Source: Glycocaulis sp050485565
GTDB taxonomy: Bacteria; Pseudomonadota; Alphaproteobacteria; Caulobacterales; Maricaulaceae
NCBI RefSeq assembly: GCF_050485565.1
Contig: NZ_JBJHBQ010000003.1
Coordinates: forward strand, 186,001 to 250,000
Direction: 5' to 3'
Length of the DNA stretch: 64,000 nucleotides
The notes under the pieces are model-generated. The model searched no databases. It saw only the letters and a list, made by a program, of their open reading frames with translations, and was not told the origin of the DNA. This document shows positions 1 to 10,400 of this stretch, in pieces (the stretch's first letter is position 1; each line of letters begins with the position of its first letter). Position numbers and translations under genes: made by a program.

Positions 1-420
1 ATGGAATCCTCGATGACGGCGCGCTCCTGCGCCTCGTCCATCTCGTAGGAATAGCGCGTGTTGTAGATGCCGTGGCTGAAAAACTCCCAGTCTCGCGCGG
101 CGCAGGCTTCAATGATCTCCGGGTGGTGCTGACACAGGGCTACGTTCAGCGAGACAGAGCCGCGAAGGGCGTACTTGTCCATCAGCTCCATCAGCCGCCA
201 GTGACCGACCCTGTTGCCCCAGTCGCGCTGGGAATAGCCCACCACGTCCGGCGCCGGGCGCGGCCAGCCGGGACGCTTGGGGTTCGCCGGCGGGTTGAAC
301 TCGTAGAACTCGATATTGGGCGCGATCCAGAAGGCGAGCTTCTTGCCGCCTGGCCATTCGATTTTCGGGCGGTCCCGGTAGGGCCAGTAGTCGTAAAGAT
401 TGGGATCGGCGGTCGTCATG
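1..420 (-). CDS. Polysaccharide deacetylase / allantoinase-like protein (partial)
   Basis: Only the N-terminal 140 codons lie in the window; the gene runs off the left edge. The translation begins MTTADPNLYDYWPYRDRP and continues through a segment with GKKLAFWIAPNIEFYEF and a later WEFFSHGIYNTRYSYEM. This pattern is typical of the PuuE-like branch of NodB-fold carbohydrate-esterase-4 deacetylases, which often act on small cyclic amides or ureides rather than polysaccharide. Start is the ATG at 420, 16 bp after the stop of the lyase gene, so it is probably the fourth gene of the same operon. The rest of the NodB catalytic motifs cannot be seen, so substrate is open. Confidence 0.75.
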
Positions 421-436
421 TCTGATGGCCTTCCGG

Positions 437-1300
437 TTAAGCTTCGTAACGCTGGCCCGTGGCCAGCATGTCGTCCAGCCCGATACGGGCATTTACCCCG
501 GCAAGGTCCGTCATCTGACCGCGCACTGCGCCTGTCGAACCATCCGCTTTTAGCGTGGCGAAGAAAGCTTCCGCTGCCGGGATCAGCGCGCGTACCAGTG
601 CGCCGGGCGATATCACCAGACGGTAGCCGAGCTCTGACAGTGCCTCGACGCTGCTGAGCGGCGTATCCCCGCCTTCCACCATATTGGCCAGCAGCGGTGC
701 GCGCCCGGCAAAGCGCTTCGCGGCCTGACGCATCTGGTCCAGATCGCGCGGGGCTTCGATGAAGAGCACGTCCGCCCCCGCTTCGAGGAAGGCTTCGGCG
801 CGCTCCATCGCAGCGTCAAAGCCTTCAACGGCTATGGCATCGGTTCGCGCGATGATGAGGGTCTGCGGGGAGCGGCGCGCATCAATGGCTGCGCGGATTT
901 TGCCCGCCATCTCGGTGGCCGGAATAACGCCCTTGCCGCGCAGATGACCGCAGCGCTTGGGGAAAGTCTGGTCTTCCAGCTGGATCGCCGTAGCGCCTGC
1001 GCGCTCCAGCATTCTTACCGTGCGCTGGACGTTGAGCGCATTGCCAAAGCCCGTATCGGCATCGACGATCAGGGGCAGGTTCACGCGCTCGGTGATGCGC
1101 CGGGTCACATCGGCCAGATGATCCAGGCTGACAAGGCCGATATCGGGCCGTCCAAGCTGGGTATAGGCGACCGACGCACCGGACAGATAGACAGCCTCGA
1201 ACCCGGCCTGTTCTGCCAGCAAGGCCGACAGCGCGTCATAGACGCCGGGTGCCAGAAGGGCAGGGCCGCTCGCCAGCCTGTGTTTCAGGGTAAGGCTCAT
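437..1300 (-). CDS. Isocitrate lyase/PEP mutase family lyase
   Basis: 287 residues, full length for the small ICL/PEPM family (2-methylisocitrate lyase, 2,3-dimethylmalate lyase, oxaloacetate decarboxylase, phosphonopyruvate enzymes). Visible hallmarks are the metal-binding VDADTGFGN segment, LEDQ followed by the catalytic-loop motif KRCGH, and IARTDA. A Cys-containing KRCGH loop favours C-C bond cleavage of a 2-hydroxy dicarboxylate or tricarboxylate over a phosphonomutase role. ATG overlaps the stop of the upstream small-subunit gene by 4 bp (ATGA), so translation is coupled. With an aconitase-type dehydratase just upstream, the pair resembles dimethylmaleate hydratase plus dimethylmalate lyase of nicotinate fermentation, or methylcitrate-type chemistry. 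The exact substrate is inferred, not shown. Confidence 0.85.
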   Translation of the reverse strand: MSLTLKHRLASGPALLAPGVYDALSALLAEQAGFEAVYLSGASVAYTQLGRPDIGLVSLDHLADVTRRITERVNLPLIVDADTGFGNALNVQRTVRMLERAGATAIQLEDQTFPKRCGHLRGKGVIPATEMAGKIRAAIDARRSPQTLIIARTDAIAVEGFDAAMERAEAFLEAGADVLFIEAPRDLDQMRQAAKRFAGRAPLLANMVEGGDTPLSSVEALSELGYRLVISPGALVRALIPAAEAFFATLKADGSTGAVRGQMTDLAGVNARIGLDDMLATGQRYEA

Positions 1301-1794
1301 GCATGCTCTCCCTTCGCCGCGAGGCGTTTTTTGAGATGAGGTATCAGCCCGCCATCGGCGATCATGCCGGTCAGGTGACCGGGCAAGGGCGCAAAGCTGT
1401 AGCGCGTGTCCTGCGTGTGGTTGAACAGGGTGCCGACCTGCAGATCGAGCGACAGACGGTCGCCCGCCGCGATATGGCGCGCCTCGTCCAGCGTGATGCA
1501 GACAAGGCCCAGATTGATGGCATTACGCCAGAATATCCGCGCGAATGAGCGGGCGATCACCGCTTTCACGCCTAGCAGTTTCAGCGATACCGCGGCCTGC
1601 TCACGCGATGAGCCAATGCCGAAGCTTTGCCCGCCGACAACGAAATCTCCCGGCTGGACTGTGCGGGCGAAATCCGGATCAATGGCGCTGAGGCAATGGC
1701 TGGCCAGCTCCTCTGGCGGCAGCTTCATCAGATAGCCCGGCGCCATGACGTCGGTGTCGATATTGTCGCCGAATACGAAGGCTCTGCCGCTCAT
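1297..1794 (-). CDS. Aconitase-family dehydratase, small (swivel) subunit
   Basis: 165 residues, the usual size of a LeuD/HacB/DmdB-type swivel subunit. MSGRAFVFGDNIDTDVMAPG carries the NIDTD substrate-binding motif, and GIGSSREQA is the conserved GSSRE loop whose Arg holds the substrate carboxylate. It would pair with the large subunit encoded just upstream to form a [4Fe-4S] hydro-lyase. Starts with an ATGA overlap on the large-subunit stop. It is probably not the biosynthetic LeuD: there is no leuB or leuA nearby and the pair is linked to a lyase and a deacetylase. Confidence 0.88.
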   Translation of the reverse strand: MSGRAFVFGDNIDTDVMAPGYLMKLPPEELASHCLSAIDPDFARTVQPGDFVVGGQSFGIGSSREQAAVSLKLLGVKAVIARSFARIFWRNAINLGLVCITLDEARHIAAGDRLSLDLQVGTLFNHTQDTRYSFAPLPGHLTGMIADGGLIPHLKKRLAAKGEHA

Positions 1795-3080
1795 GGTGCC
1801 ACCCCTTCCAGCATGGGGCGCGGATCGGTGATGTGACCGGCGACCGCCGCTGCGGCAACCGAGTAGGGCGATCCCAGATAGACATTGGCGGATTTCGCGC
1901 CCATGCGGCCCTTGAAGTTGCGGTTCGTGGACGAGATGCAGGTCTCACCCTCCGCCAGCAGGCCCGCGCCCATGCCCGCACACGCGCCGCACCCCGACGG
2001 CAGCAGGATGGCCCCGGCTTGCGTCAGCGTGTGCAGCGTGCCGTCAGCGCTGGCTTCGTTGGTGGTGCGTGCAGAGGCGGGCGCGATCAGCAGGCGCGTG
2101 CCGGGGGCCACTTTACGTCCTTTGAGGACGCGCGCGGCCATGCGCAGATCCTCGATCTTCGCGCCCACGCATGCGCCGATATAGGCTTGATCGATCTTTA
2201 CGCCCTGATGGCCGGAGACCGGCAGGGTCCGGTCCGGGCTGTGCGGCGCGGCGATCTGCGGCTCCAGCGCGTTTGCATCGAATGTGTGGCGCGCCGCATA
2301 GCGGGCATCAGCGTCGGAGGCGAGGGCGCGCGCCTCGACCTCATCCTCGACCGGAGCGCCAATTTCGCGCAGGTAGTCGAAGGTCACGCCATCGGGCGCG
2401 ACGACGCCGGTTTCGCAGCCCAGCTCGGCGGCCATGTTGCAAAGGACCATGCGCTCGGCCATGCCCATCGCCTCGACCGTTGGCCCGGCGTATTCCACCG
2501 CCTTGAACGCATTATCGAGCCCCAGCTGCTTGCACAGGAAGAGCATGACGTCCTTGGCAGCGACGCCATCGGTGAACGCGCCGCGCCACTCGACCCGTAT
2601 TGTTTTGGGCACCGAGAGCCAGGTGCGCCCGGTGGCGACGATGGCGGCCATGTCGGTGGCGCCGTAGCCTGCTGCATACGTGCCAAAGGCACCGGCCATG
2701 GGGGTATGGCTGTCTCCGCCCGCAATGACCGCGCCGGGGCGTATCAGGCCGTGCTCGGGCAGCACCACATGGCAGATGCCCACCATGTCGAAAAAGTTCT
2801 TCACGCCGTGCGCGGCGGCAAAATCGCGGGTGAATTTCAGGATCGACGCACTTTCCGCATCGACGGCCGGGACATAGTGATCTGACACGATGGCGACCCG
2901 GTCAGGGTTCCACAGGCCCACACCGAGCTCTTCGAGCATCGGCGCCCAGCGGCGCGGGCCGGAGCTGTCATGGGCAAAAGCCAGGTCGATATCCACGGTC
3001 ACGATTTCGCCCGCGCGCACCGAGCTGCGGCCCGCTGCGCGCGCAATGATCTTTTCAACCAGGGTCATGCCCTGCGCCAT
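1791..3080 (-). CDS. Aconitase-family dehydratase, large (Fe-S) subunit
   Basis: 429 residues from ATG 3080, chosen because GAGG lies about 9 bp upstream; an in-frame ATG at 3113 lacks a good ribosome site. The catalytic subunit of a LeuC/HacA/DmdA-type hydro-lyase: N-terminal MTLVEKIIARAAG, SDHYVPA, GGDSHT near residue 110, and cluster cysteines in YIGACVG and PSGCGACAG. The first-cysteine motif is IGACVG rather than the IGSCTN usual in biosynthetic LeuC, which supports a catabolic member acting on a different 2-hydroxy acid. First gene of a four-gene coupled operon; divergent from the glutaryl-CoA dehydrogenase across about 130 bp. Confidence 0.87.
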   Translation of the reverse strand: MAQGMTLVEKIIARAAGRSSVRAGEIVTVDIDLAFAHDSSGPRRWAPMLEELGVGLWNPDRVAIVSDHYVPAVDAESASILKFTRDFAAAHGVKNFFDMVGICHVVLPEHGLIRPGAVIAGGDSHTPMAGAFGTYAAGYGATDMAAIVATGRTWLSVPKTIRVEWRGAFTDGVAAKDVMLFLCKQLGLDNAFKAVEYAGPTVEAMGMAERMVLCNMAAELGCETGVVAPDGVTFDYLREIGAPVEDEVEARALASDADARYAARHTFDANALEPQIAAPHSPDRTLPVSGHQGVKIDQAYIGACVGAKIEDLRMAARVLKGRKVAPGTRLLIAPASARTTNEASADGTLHTLTQAGAILLPSGCGACAGMGAGLLAEGETCISSTNRNFKGRMGAKSANVYLGSPYSVAAAAVAGHITDPRPMLEGVAP

Positions 3081-3132
3081 GGAGCGCCTCGTGGATCTGC
3101 CAGCGTGCAGCATGATGCTTGCCCGCTCAAAA

Positions 3133-3148
3133 GATATAGTCTTATATC
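3133..3148. promoter_or_regulatory. Palindromic operator candidate between divergent catabolic genes
   Basis: GATATAGTCTTATATC has perfect 6-bp arms around a 4-bp centre and is the only AT-rich palindrome in the 129-bp divergent gap between the dehydratase operon and glutaryl-CoA dehydrogenase. Placement suits a regulator controlling one or both promoters; no regulator gene is adjacent within the window. The role is inferred. Confidence 0.4.
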
Positions 3149-3209
3149 ATTTAAATCGCAGCGCCCGCCACGGCGCAAGCCCCCACCCTGCTTTAAAAGG
3201 TCTTCTGAT

Positions 3210-4400
3210 ATGGCTGATGGCACCAATTCCTCACCGCGCACATTCCGTTGGGACGATCCGCTCGGCATGGACGAGCGCCTGACCGACGAGGAGCGCATGG
3301 TGCGCGATGCCGCGCGCGGTTATGCCCACGAGGCTTTGCTGCCGCGTGTGGTCGAGGCCTTCGAGACGGGCAGTTTCGACCGCGCCATCATGCATGAAAT
3401 GGGTGAGATGGGCTTTCTCGGCGCGATGCTGCCCGAAGCCTATGGCGGCGCTGAAGCCAGCCATGTCGCCTATGGACTGATCGCGCGTGAGATCGAGGCG
3501 GTGGATTCAGGCTATCGCTCGGCCATGAGCGTGCAGTCATCGCTCGCCATGTACCCGATTTATGCGTTCGGCTCCGATGAGCAGAAGATGAAATTCCTGC
3601 CGAAAATGGCCACCGGGGAGCTGGTGGGCTGCTTTGGCCTGACCGAAGCCGATGGCGGGTCTGATCCTGCCTCTATGAAGACGAAAGCCGTGGCGGTGGA
3701 AGGCGGCTACCGGCTGAACGGCTCGAAATACTGGATCACCAACAGCCCTGTATCCGATCTCGCCATCGTCTGGGCGAAGCTGGACGACACGATCCGCGGC
3801 TTCATCGTGGAGCGCGACTTTGCCGGCTTCACCGCCAACAAGATCACCGACAAGCTGTCCTTGCGCGCATCCATCACCGGCGATATCGGGCTGGATGATG
3901 TCTTCGTGCCGGAGGCCAATATCCTTCCCGGTGTGAAGGGGCTGCGTGGGCCGTTCTCCTGCCTCAACAAGGCGCGCTACGGCATTGCATGGGGCGCGAT
4001 GGGCGCGGCAGAATTCTGCTTCCAGGCGGCACGTGACTATACCGGCGAGCGCATGCTCTTTGGCCGCGCTCTCTCCTCGCGTCAGCTCGTCCAAAAAAAG
4101 CTCGCTGACATGCAGACCGAGATCTATCTGGGCCTTGAAGGCGCGCTAGCGCTGGGTCGGCAGCTCGATGGAGGCGCCTGGGTGCCCGAAACCATTTCCA
4201 TGATGAAGCGCAATAATTGCGGCAAGGCGCTCGCCATCGCCCGCGAGGCGCGCGACATGCATGGCGGCGCCGGGATTACCGGCGAAATGCACGTCATGCG
4301 CCATGTGATGAATCTCGAAACCGTCAATACCTATGAAGGCGCGCACGATGTGCATGCCCTCATACTGGGCCGTGCGATCACCGGACACAGCGCCTTCTGA
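3210..4400 (+). CDS. gcdH: Glutaryl-CoA dehydrogenase
   Basis: 396 residues, normal for GCDH, an FAD acyl-CoA dehydrogenase that oxidises and decarboxylates glutaryl-CoA to crotonyl-CoA in lysine and tryptophan catabolism. Start is ATG 3210, preceded by AAAAGG; an upstream in-frame start at 2970 would overlap the divergent gene. Visible are GCFGLTEADGGSDP and KYWITNSP (FAD/substrate loops) and the C-terminal TYEGAHDVHALILGRAITG, with the catalytic base at about Glu376 in YEGAHD, the GCDH-specific position. It faces the autotransporter gene with a 13-bp convergent gap. Confidence 0.95.
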   Translation: MADGTNSSPRTFRWDDPLGMDERLTDEERMVRDAARGYAHEALLPRVVEAFETGSFDRAIMHEMGEMGFLGAMLPEAYGGAEASHVAYGLIAREIEAVDSGYRSAMSVQSSLAMYPIYAFGSDEQKMKFLPKMATGELVGCFGLTEADGGSDPASMKTKAVAVEGGYRLNGSKYWITNSPVSDLAIVWAKLDDTIRGFIVERDFAGFTANKITDKLSLRASITGDIGLDDVFVPEANILPGVKGLRGPFSCLNKARYGIAWGAMGAAEFCFQAARDYTGERMLFGRALSSRQLVQKKLADMQTEIYLGLEGALALGRQLDGGAWVPETISMMKRNNCGKALAIAREARDMHGGAGITGEMHVMRHVMNLETVNTYEGAHDVHALILGRAITGHSAF

Positions 4401-4413
4401 CTGTTGTAAGCCG

Positions 4414-7400
4414 CTAGAACGCCCATCTGGCGCGGAACTCGGCTCCGTGATTGCGGGCGTTCGAGCCGATCTCGCCCGCATAGCCCAGCTCAAGGCTGAT
4501 ACGGCTTGCCGGTTCGATCATAATGCCCGCCTCGATGGCGGCTGCGTCCCGGTCGATGCCATTGCCCTCAAAGAAGACCGGTGCACCGGACAGATTGCCG
4601 GAGACGAACTGGCGATGTCCGCTGAATACGCGACGCCAGCCGAGCGAGCCTTCAAGGTGGATGGCCGTATCGCCTGCCTGCCAATCCTGACTGAAACGGC
4701 TGCCAAGTGTGCCTTGCGTCATCTGGCGGGTTTCGCCGTCAAGGGCGAGCGCGGAAACACCGCCCGCCTCGGCAAAGCTTCCCGTATCAAGACGCACATG
4801 AGCGAGCGTCAGGAAGGGTTCAAAACCGGCCGGCCCGGCAAGGCTGACCTCGCCAAAGACCTGCATCGTGTCAGCGCTGTGGCTGGCGCTGACATGCTCG
4901 TTGATGCCGGGGAAGCTGACCAGCCGGTTGGTGGACAGATCATGCCAGCCATAAATCGCGCCGGCGCTGACCCCAAAGCCGCCGAACTGGCCGCCGCCAT
5001 AGACGCCGAGCGAACGGCTTTCGCTGGTCCCGCTGGCATGGCCTCCGCCCAGGCTGAAGCTGCTCTCACCGAATGCGGCGATGACACCGATACGCGCGGT
5101 ATCGTGCACAGGCGTATCCAGCCCCAGCATCACGCCGGACGTGTCAGCCGAAGCGCGTGACACGCCGGTGCGGGCATCCATTTGCGCGCCGCCGAAATGT
5201 CCGCTGATCCAGGCAGATCCGGTCTCTTCGCTACGGGCAGCGGCGAGGCGCGAGGTAACGGCCCGGCGGGAATGGATGGTGTCATCCATCACCAGCTGGC
5301 GGTGGGTGGCGTGAAGCTCGCCATTGAGCGCCTCGAAGGCGAGCGGAGCGGCGGCTTCCTCCAGCAGTACAAGGGCTTCCCAGACCGGATTGCCGATACC
5401 CAGACTGTCAGCGGCATTGGCGACCGAGCGCTGATTATTGGTCTGCGCGAACTGGGCGAAGTCCAGAATGTTGCGTTCCAGCTGCAAGGTCAGGGTTCCC
5501 CCCGTCAGCGACAGGTTCGGGGTCAGGAAGGCAAAATTACTGGCGATTGCGTCGAACTCGCCGGTAATGCCGCCGTCCGCAGAAAGGATCGTGTAGCTGA
5601 TACTGGCGGCAAACCCGCTATCGGTGCCCACCACGAGAACCGAGCCGCCATTGATCGTCACCGCGCCGGAGACGGCGATGAGATCAGACTGCCCGTTCGG
5701 CAGGGCCGTTGCCTCATAGACCGAACCGCTCTCGAAGATGAGATCGCCATCGATATTGAGCGTGCCGACCGAATTGCCCGGCGCGATGGTAGAGCCGGAG
5801 AGCAGCCGGGTGGAGCCCAGCGTGCCAAAGCCGCGCAATACACCGCCATCAGCCACCTCGATCGTGCCGCCCAACACGCCGTTCATCAGCACATTACCGG
5901 TAATGATGGTGTTGCCTGTAAAGGCCGAGCCATTGCCGGCGAAGATAAGCGTGCCCGCCCCGGTGAGACCCAGATCACCCCCGCCGGTCACAAGGCCTGC
6001 ATGGGTGGCCGTGCCTGACCGCACCTGCAGCTCGTTCGTGCCGGAGAAGGTCAGGGTGTTGGATACGGTGATGCCGTCACCATAAGCGATGTTGGAGTTG
6101 TTGAGCGTAATCGCGCCCGTGCCAGCGCTGTCATCGGCAATCAGCACGAGCTGCGAGCCGAAGACCTGGGTGCCACTGGCATAGCTGTTGCCAGCGCCAA
6201 GCGTGAACTCGGCTCCGCCGGTAAAGCGGAAGAGGCCATTGCCGGACAGTGCCTGATCCAGTGTCGCATCGTCCGCCTGATCGAACACCACCACGCCATC
6301 ATTGGCGATATCGCCAATGATCGAGCGGGTGGAGCCGATGAGCGTGCCGCTGCGCACCTCGGTCCCGCCGGTATAGCTGTTGGTACCGGTCAGGATCAGC
6401 GTGCCGAGATCGGTCTTGACCAGAGCCGCATCGCCGGAGAGGTCCGAGCCGATGGTGGCGGTGAAGGCTGCGCCCGCGCCAGTGCCGTTCCCGACCCGAA
6501 AGATGGCATCGCCATCGCCATTGCCGGCAAGCGTTATGCCATCGCCGTCAATGAGATAGCCATCGACCGCGAACTGCGCCCCGGCAATCTCGATTGCGCC
6601 CTCGCTGTCATCGGCCGTGACATGGCCGGCCGCGCCGGAGAACACGATGAAGCCGGGCGTCGGCCGGGAGGGGCCGGAGACCAGACCATCGGCATCGGTG
6701 AAGGTGAAGGAGTTCGCGCTCCACACACCGTCCCCGCCATCAATCACGCCATTAAGCGCATTGGCAGGATCATCCCCGTCCCAGAACAGGAGATCGACGC
6801 CGATATTGGAGACGAGGTTCACCTCGCCCGCCACGCTCGTCTGGAGCTGCAACTCGCCCGGCAAGACGCCCGGTGCCGCACCAATCGCAAAGCCGTTATC
6901 GGTCAGCGATCCGCCATAGGTGAAGAGTCCATAAAGGCCGGGGCCGAACCCTCCCATATCGATCACGTCCAGCGTGCCATCCAGCGTCAGATCGCCGCCG
7001 ACGGCGAACAGCTCGCCATCGCCCGGCGCACCAAGGGCCGCGATCACCTGTGCGCCTGCGGTCAATCCCAGATCGCCCGTAATGGTGAGGGTGGAACCCG
7101 ACACACCAACAAGCGTGCCGCCGCCAGCGACCAGAACATCCCCGCCGACCGTGCCGCTGCCTGTGAGGAAGCCCGACCCATCCACGCCCAGCTCCACCCC
7201 GCCCGAACCCAGCGTGCCGTCGACAGACAGCGCGCCGCCGCCTACCAGGACGCCGCCGGCGAATCCGGCGCTGTTCCCGGTCAGGTGCGTCAGCCCCTCC
7301 GCGTGGAGGATAAAGGCCTGACCGAGCGGATCGCTGGAGATATCGGCGTCAAAAAACAGCCCGCAGCAATTGGTGTGATTGAACACCAGCGCCCCGGTGC

Positions 7401-10400
7401 CGGCACCGAAGGTCACCGACGGGGTGTTGAGAATGCCCGCGCCAGACGGCGCAACGCCATCGGAGCCTATATACAACATGCCGGTCGAACTTGCGTTGTT
7501 CGCGATTATCACCTCATCGGCGCTTACTTCACCGCCCTCGGAAAGGGTCAGCGTGCCTTCCCCGGAGTTCCCGACATACAGATTGCTATTGATCCAGCCG
7601 GACCCTGAACCGGTGACGGCCGCAGCTCCCGTGGAACCTGCCTGTTCGCCGATATAGCCGGTCGTGTTGCGCACCTCGCCGCCGCCCGCAATCGTCAGCG
7701 TGCCTGCGCCAAGCCGCCCGACGCTGAACAGGCCCGACATTGTCCAACTACTGTCTGCGCCGGTGACGGTCACATGCCCGTCGCCGTCCGGATAATAGCC
7801 AAGCCGGCCCGTCCCGCTGTTCACTGTCCCGCCATCGGCAATGGTCAGATATCCGGTATCGAAGTCACCCACATCCAGATAGTTGGTTGTGGTCCAGCTT
7901 GAACCTGTTCCGGTCACGGTCGCGCTACCGCTCGACCCTGCCTGCGCTGCCACGATGGCGTTCACGCTCGTCAGACTGCCGCCATTGGAAACGGTCAGCG
8001 TGCCTGCGCCAAACCGGCCAATGCGAAGTGCCCCGGTATTGTTCCAGCTGGAGCCCGTTCCGGAGATCGTCACCGTCCCGCTGGACCCGGCCTCCGCGCC
8101 CACAAGGCCGCCATTGCTGTTGACCACACCGCCGTTCGCAATGGTGAGCGTGCCGGTGCCGCTGCTGCCGATGCGCAGCTCGGATGAATTGGTCCATATG
8201 CTGCCTGCGCCGGTGACAATGGCTGAGCCATTGCTGGTTGCGGCACCGGCGATAGCGGCGGAGGTATTGCTGACCATACCGCCAGCTTCGATGGACAGTG
8301 TGCCGGTGCCGCTGGCCCCAACAGTCAGGGCGCCAGTGTTCGTCCAGCTGCTGCCTGCACCGGCGACGGTGACGGTCCCGGTGGCGCCACTGGAATCGCC
8401 AATCCGGCCGATCCGGTTTGCCACCGATCCACCATTGATGATGTTCAGTGCGCCGTTATCCCCATTCAGGCGGCCTACATGGAAATCCTGGTCAGCCGCC
8501 AGCGCCACCGAGCCGCCATCAAAGGTCAGCGTGCCGGCCGAGACCGTCGTCTCGCCGGTCCATGTATTGGCTGCGGTGAGGATCAGCTCGCCATCGCCAA
8601 TCTTCTCGAACGGGCGCGGGCCATTGTCTTGGGAGATCACGCCGGACTGGGTGGCCGATCCGGTGAGCACCTGGAATTGTGTGGTGTCAGAATCAATGAC
8701 GATGGAGTTGGCGATATCCACGCCGTCGGCATAATCGACCACTGATCCTGTAGTGGTCAGCGTCGACCCGCCCAGCGCATTACTGTGCCCGAGCGTGAGT
8801 GTGCCGCCTTCCAGCAGCGTGCTGCCTGTATAGGTGTTGTTGCCTGAAAGGGTGAAATGACCGCCACCATTAAAGGTCAGTCCGCCAGCTCCGGACAAGA
8901 CGCCGGCCATGATGTGCGTGCCGGCCGAGTCGATCGTGGTGCTCTGGTTCAGGACCAGAGTTGAATTCTCACTCATGTTCAACCCGCCAAGGGTGAGGGC
9001 ATGATTGGCCGTCACAGCGCCGTCATTGGTCAGGGTGAGGGCATTGCCGGAGGGCAGGGCATTGGCATGGGCCAGGGTGAGGCTGCCGCCTGACACACTC
9101 AGCCCGCCGCTGAACGTGTTGTTGCCGCCCAGCGTGATGTTGCCGCCGGTGATATTGATGCTGGCAGCGTTAGAGCTGAAAATTTCAGCGTTAACAACCA
9201 ACTCACCGCCCGTGAGTGTTAACACGCGGGGGGCCATCAAGTTGATGAAGCCAGCTAGCGAGGCGCTTTCACTGGCGGCGGTCTGCAGGGTGAAATCGCC
9301 GTCAGCATTTATTGTCGAGAACGCGGAAACGCCGTCACCAAGCTCGATTATACTGCCCGAGTTGGCAAAAATGCTGCTGAACAATGCCCCCTCGGCCCTC
9401 AGACGGCTGTTATCGCTGAGGTCCAGATCGAGGTCCGCGCTGATCGCGCCCGTTATGGTAACGCCCGCCCCTCCATTTACGCGCACAAAACCCAAGCCGC
9501 TCATATCGCCGTTCAGCGTCAGCGCGTGAGTGGTGGCGTCTATCGTCAGAAAAGCAGCAAAGGGTTCCCCGCCCGGACGGGCCAGCACAATGTCATTATC
9601 AAGCGTGCGCGGCCCGCCGGTGGCCGTAAGCGTCGGCCGGCCCAGTTGAGTTGCGCCTGTAACGGTCAGCGTGCTCGTGCCAAGCGCACTGTCTGATCCC
9701 AGCGCAATCGTGCCACCGTCAAAGAAGGTGTCGCCGGTATAGGTGTTGTTGCCCGCCAGGATCGTGCGCCCCGACAGGATACGCACCGTGCCATTGCCGG
9801 AAATGTCAGCATCCAGCTCCAGATCATTGCTGGTATGGTTGAAGACGATAGTGCCGGTGCCTGGGCCGAATGCGATGGTGGGGGTGTCCAGCGTGCCCGC
9901 CGCCACCGCAGCATCACCCGCCGCTGCGCCGAAATTGAGTGTACCAGTGCCAGCGGCAAACATGCCGATATTTACACCTGTGGCGCTAACCTCACCGCCA
10001 TCGGCAATGGTCAGGGCACCAGTGCCAAACAGGCCAATGCGGAGCGCGTCGGTATTGATCCATTGGCTGCCGGCGCCTGTGACGAGCACGCTGCTGCTGA
10101 CCGCCGGTGTATCCACACCAATCTCGCCGCGCACGTTTTGAACCAGGCCGCCATCGGAAATGGTCATATTGGCAGAACCTGAACCGCCAACCATCAGAGT
10201 GCTGGTGCTGATCCACTCGCTGCCCGCACCGTTCACCGTTACGACGGCGCTTGAACCGGCTTCGTAGGCGATATAGCCGATACCCGAGTGCACCGAACCG
10301 CCATCCAGAATGGTCAGCGCCCCGGCGCCAAGACCGCCGATCCGTATCTCTCCGGGATTGTTCCATCTGCTGCCTGCACCGGTCACGGTCACCGCGCCTG

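Noticed and set aside
1297..3080. Biosynthetic leuCD
   Set aside because: No other leucine genes nearby, coupling to a lyase and deacetylase, and IGACVG in place of the usual IGSCTN motif.
6622..8734. Long plus-strand ORFs (e.g. 6622-7608, 7883-8734) opposite the autotransporter
   Set aside because: They follow the antisense of a repetitive GC-rich gene, have Pro/Ala/Thr-biased composition, no ribosome site and no recognisable domain.
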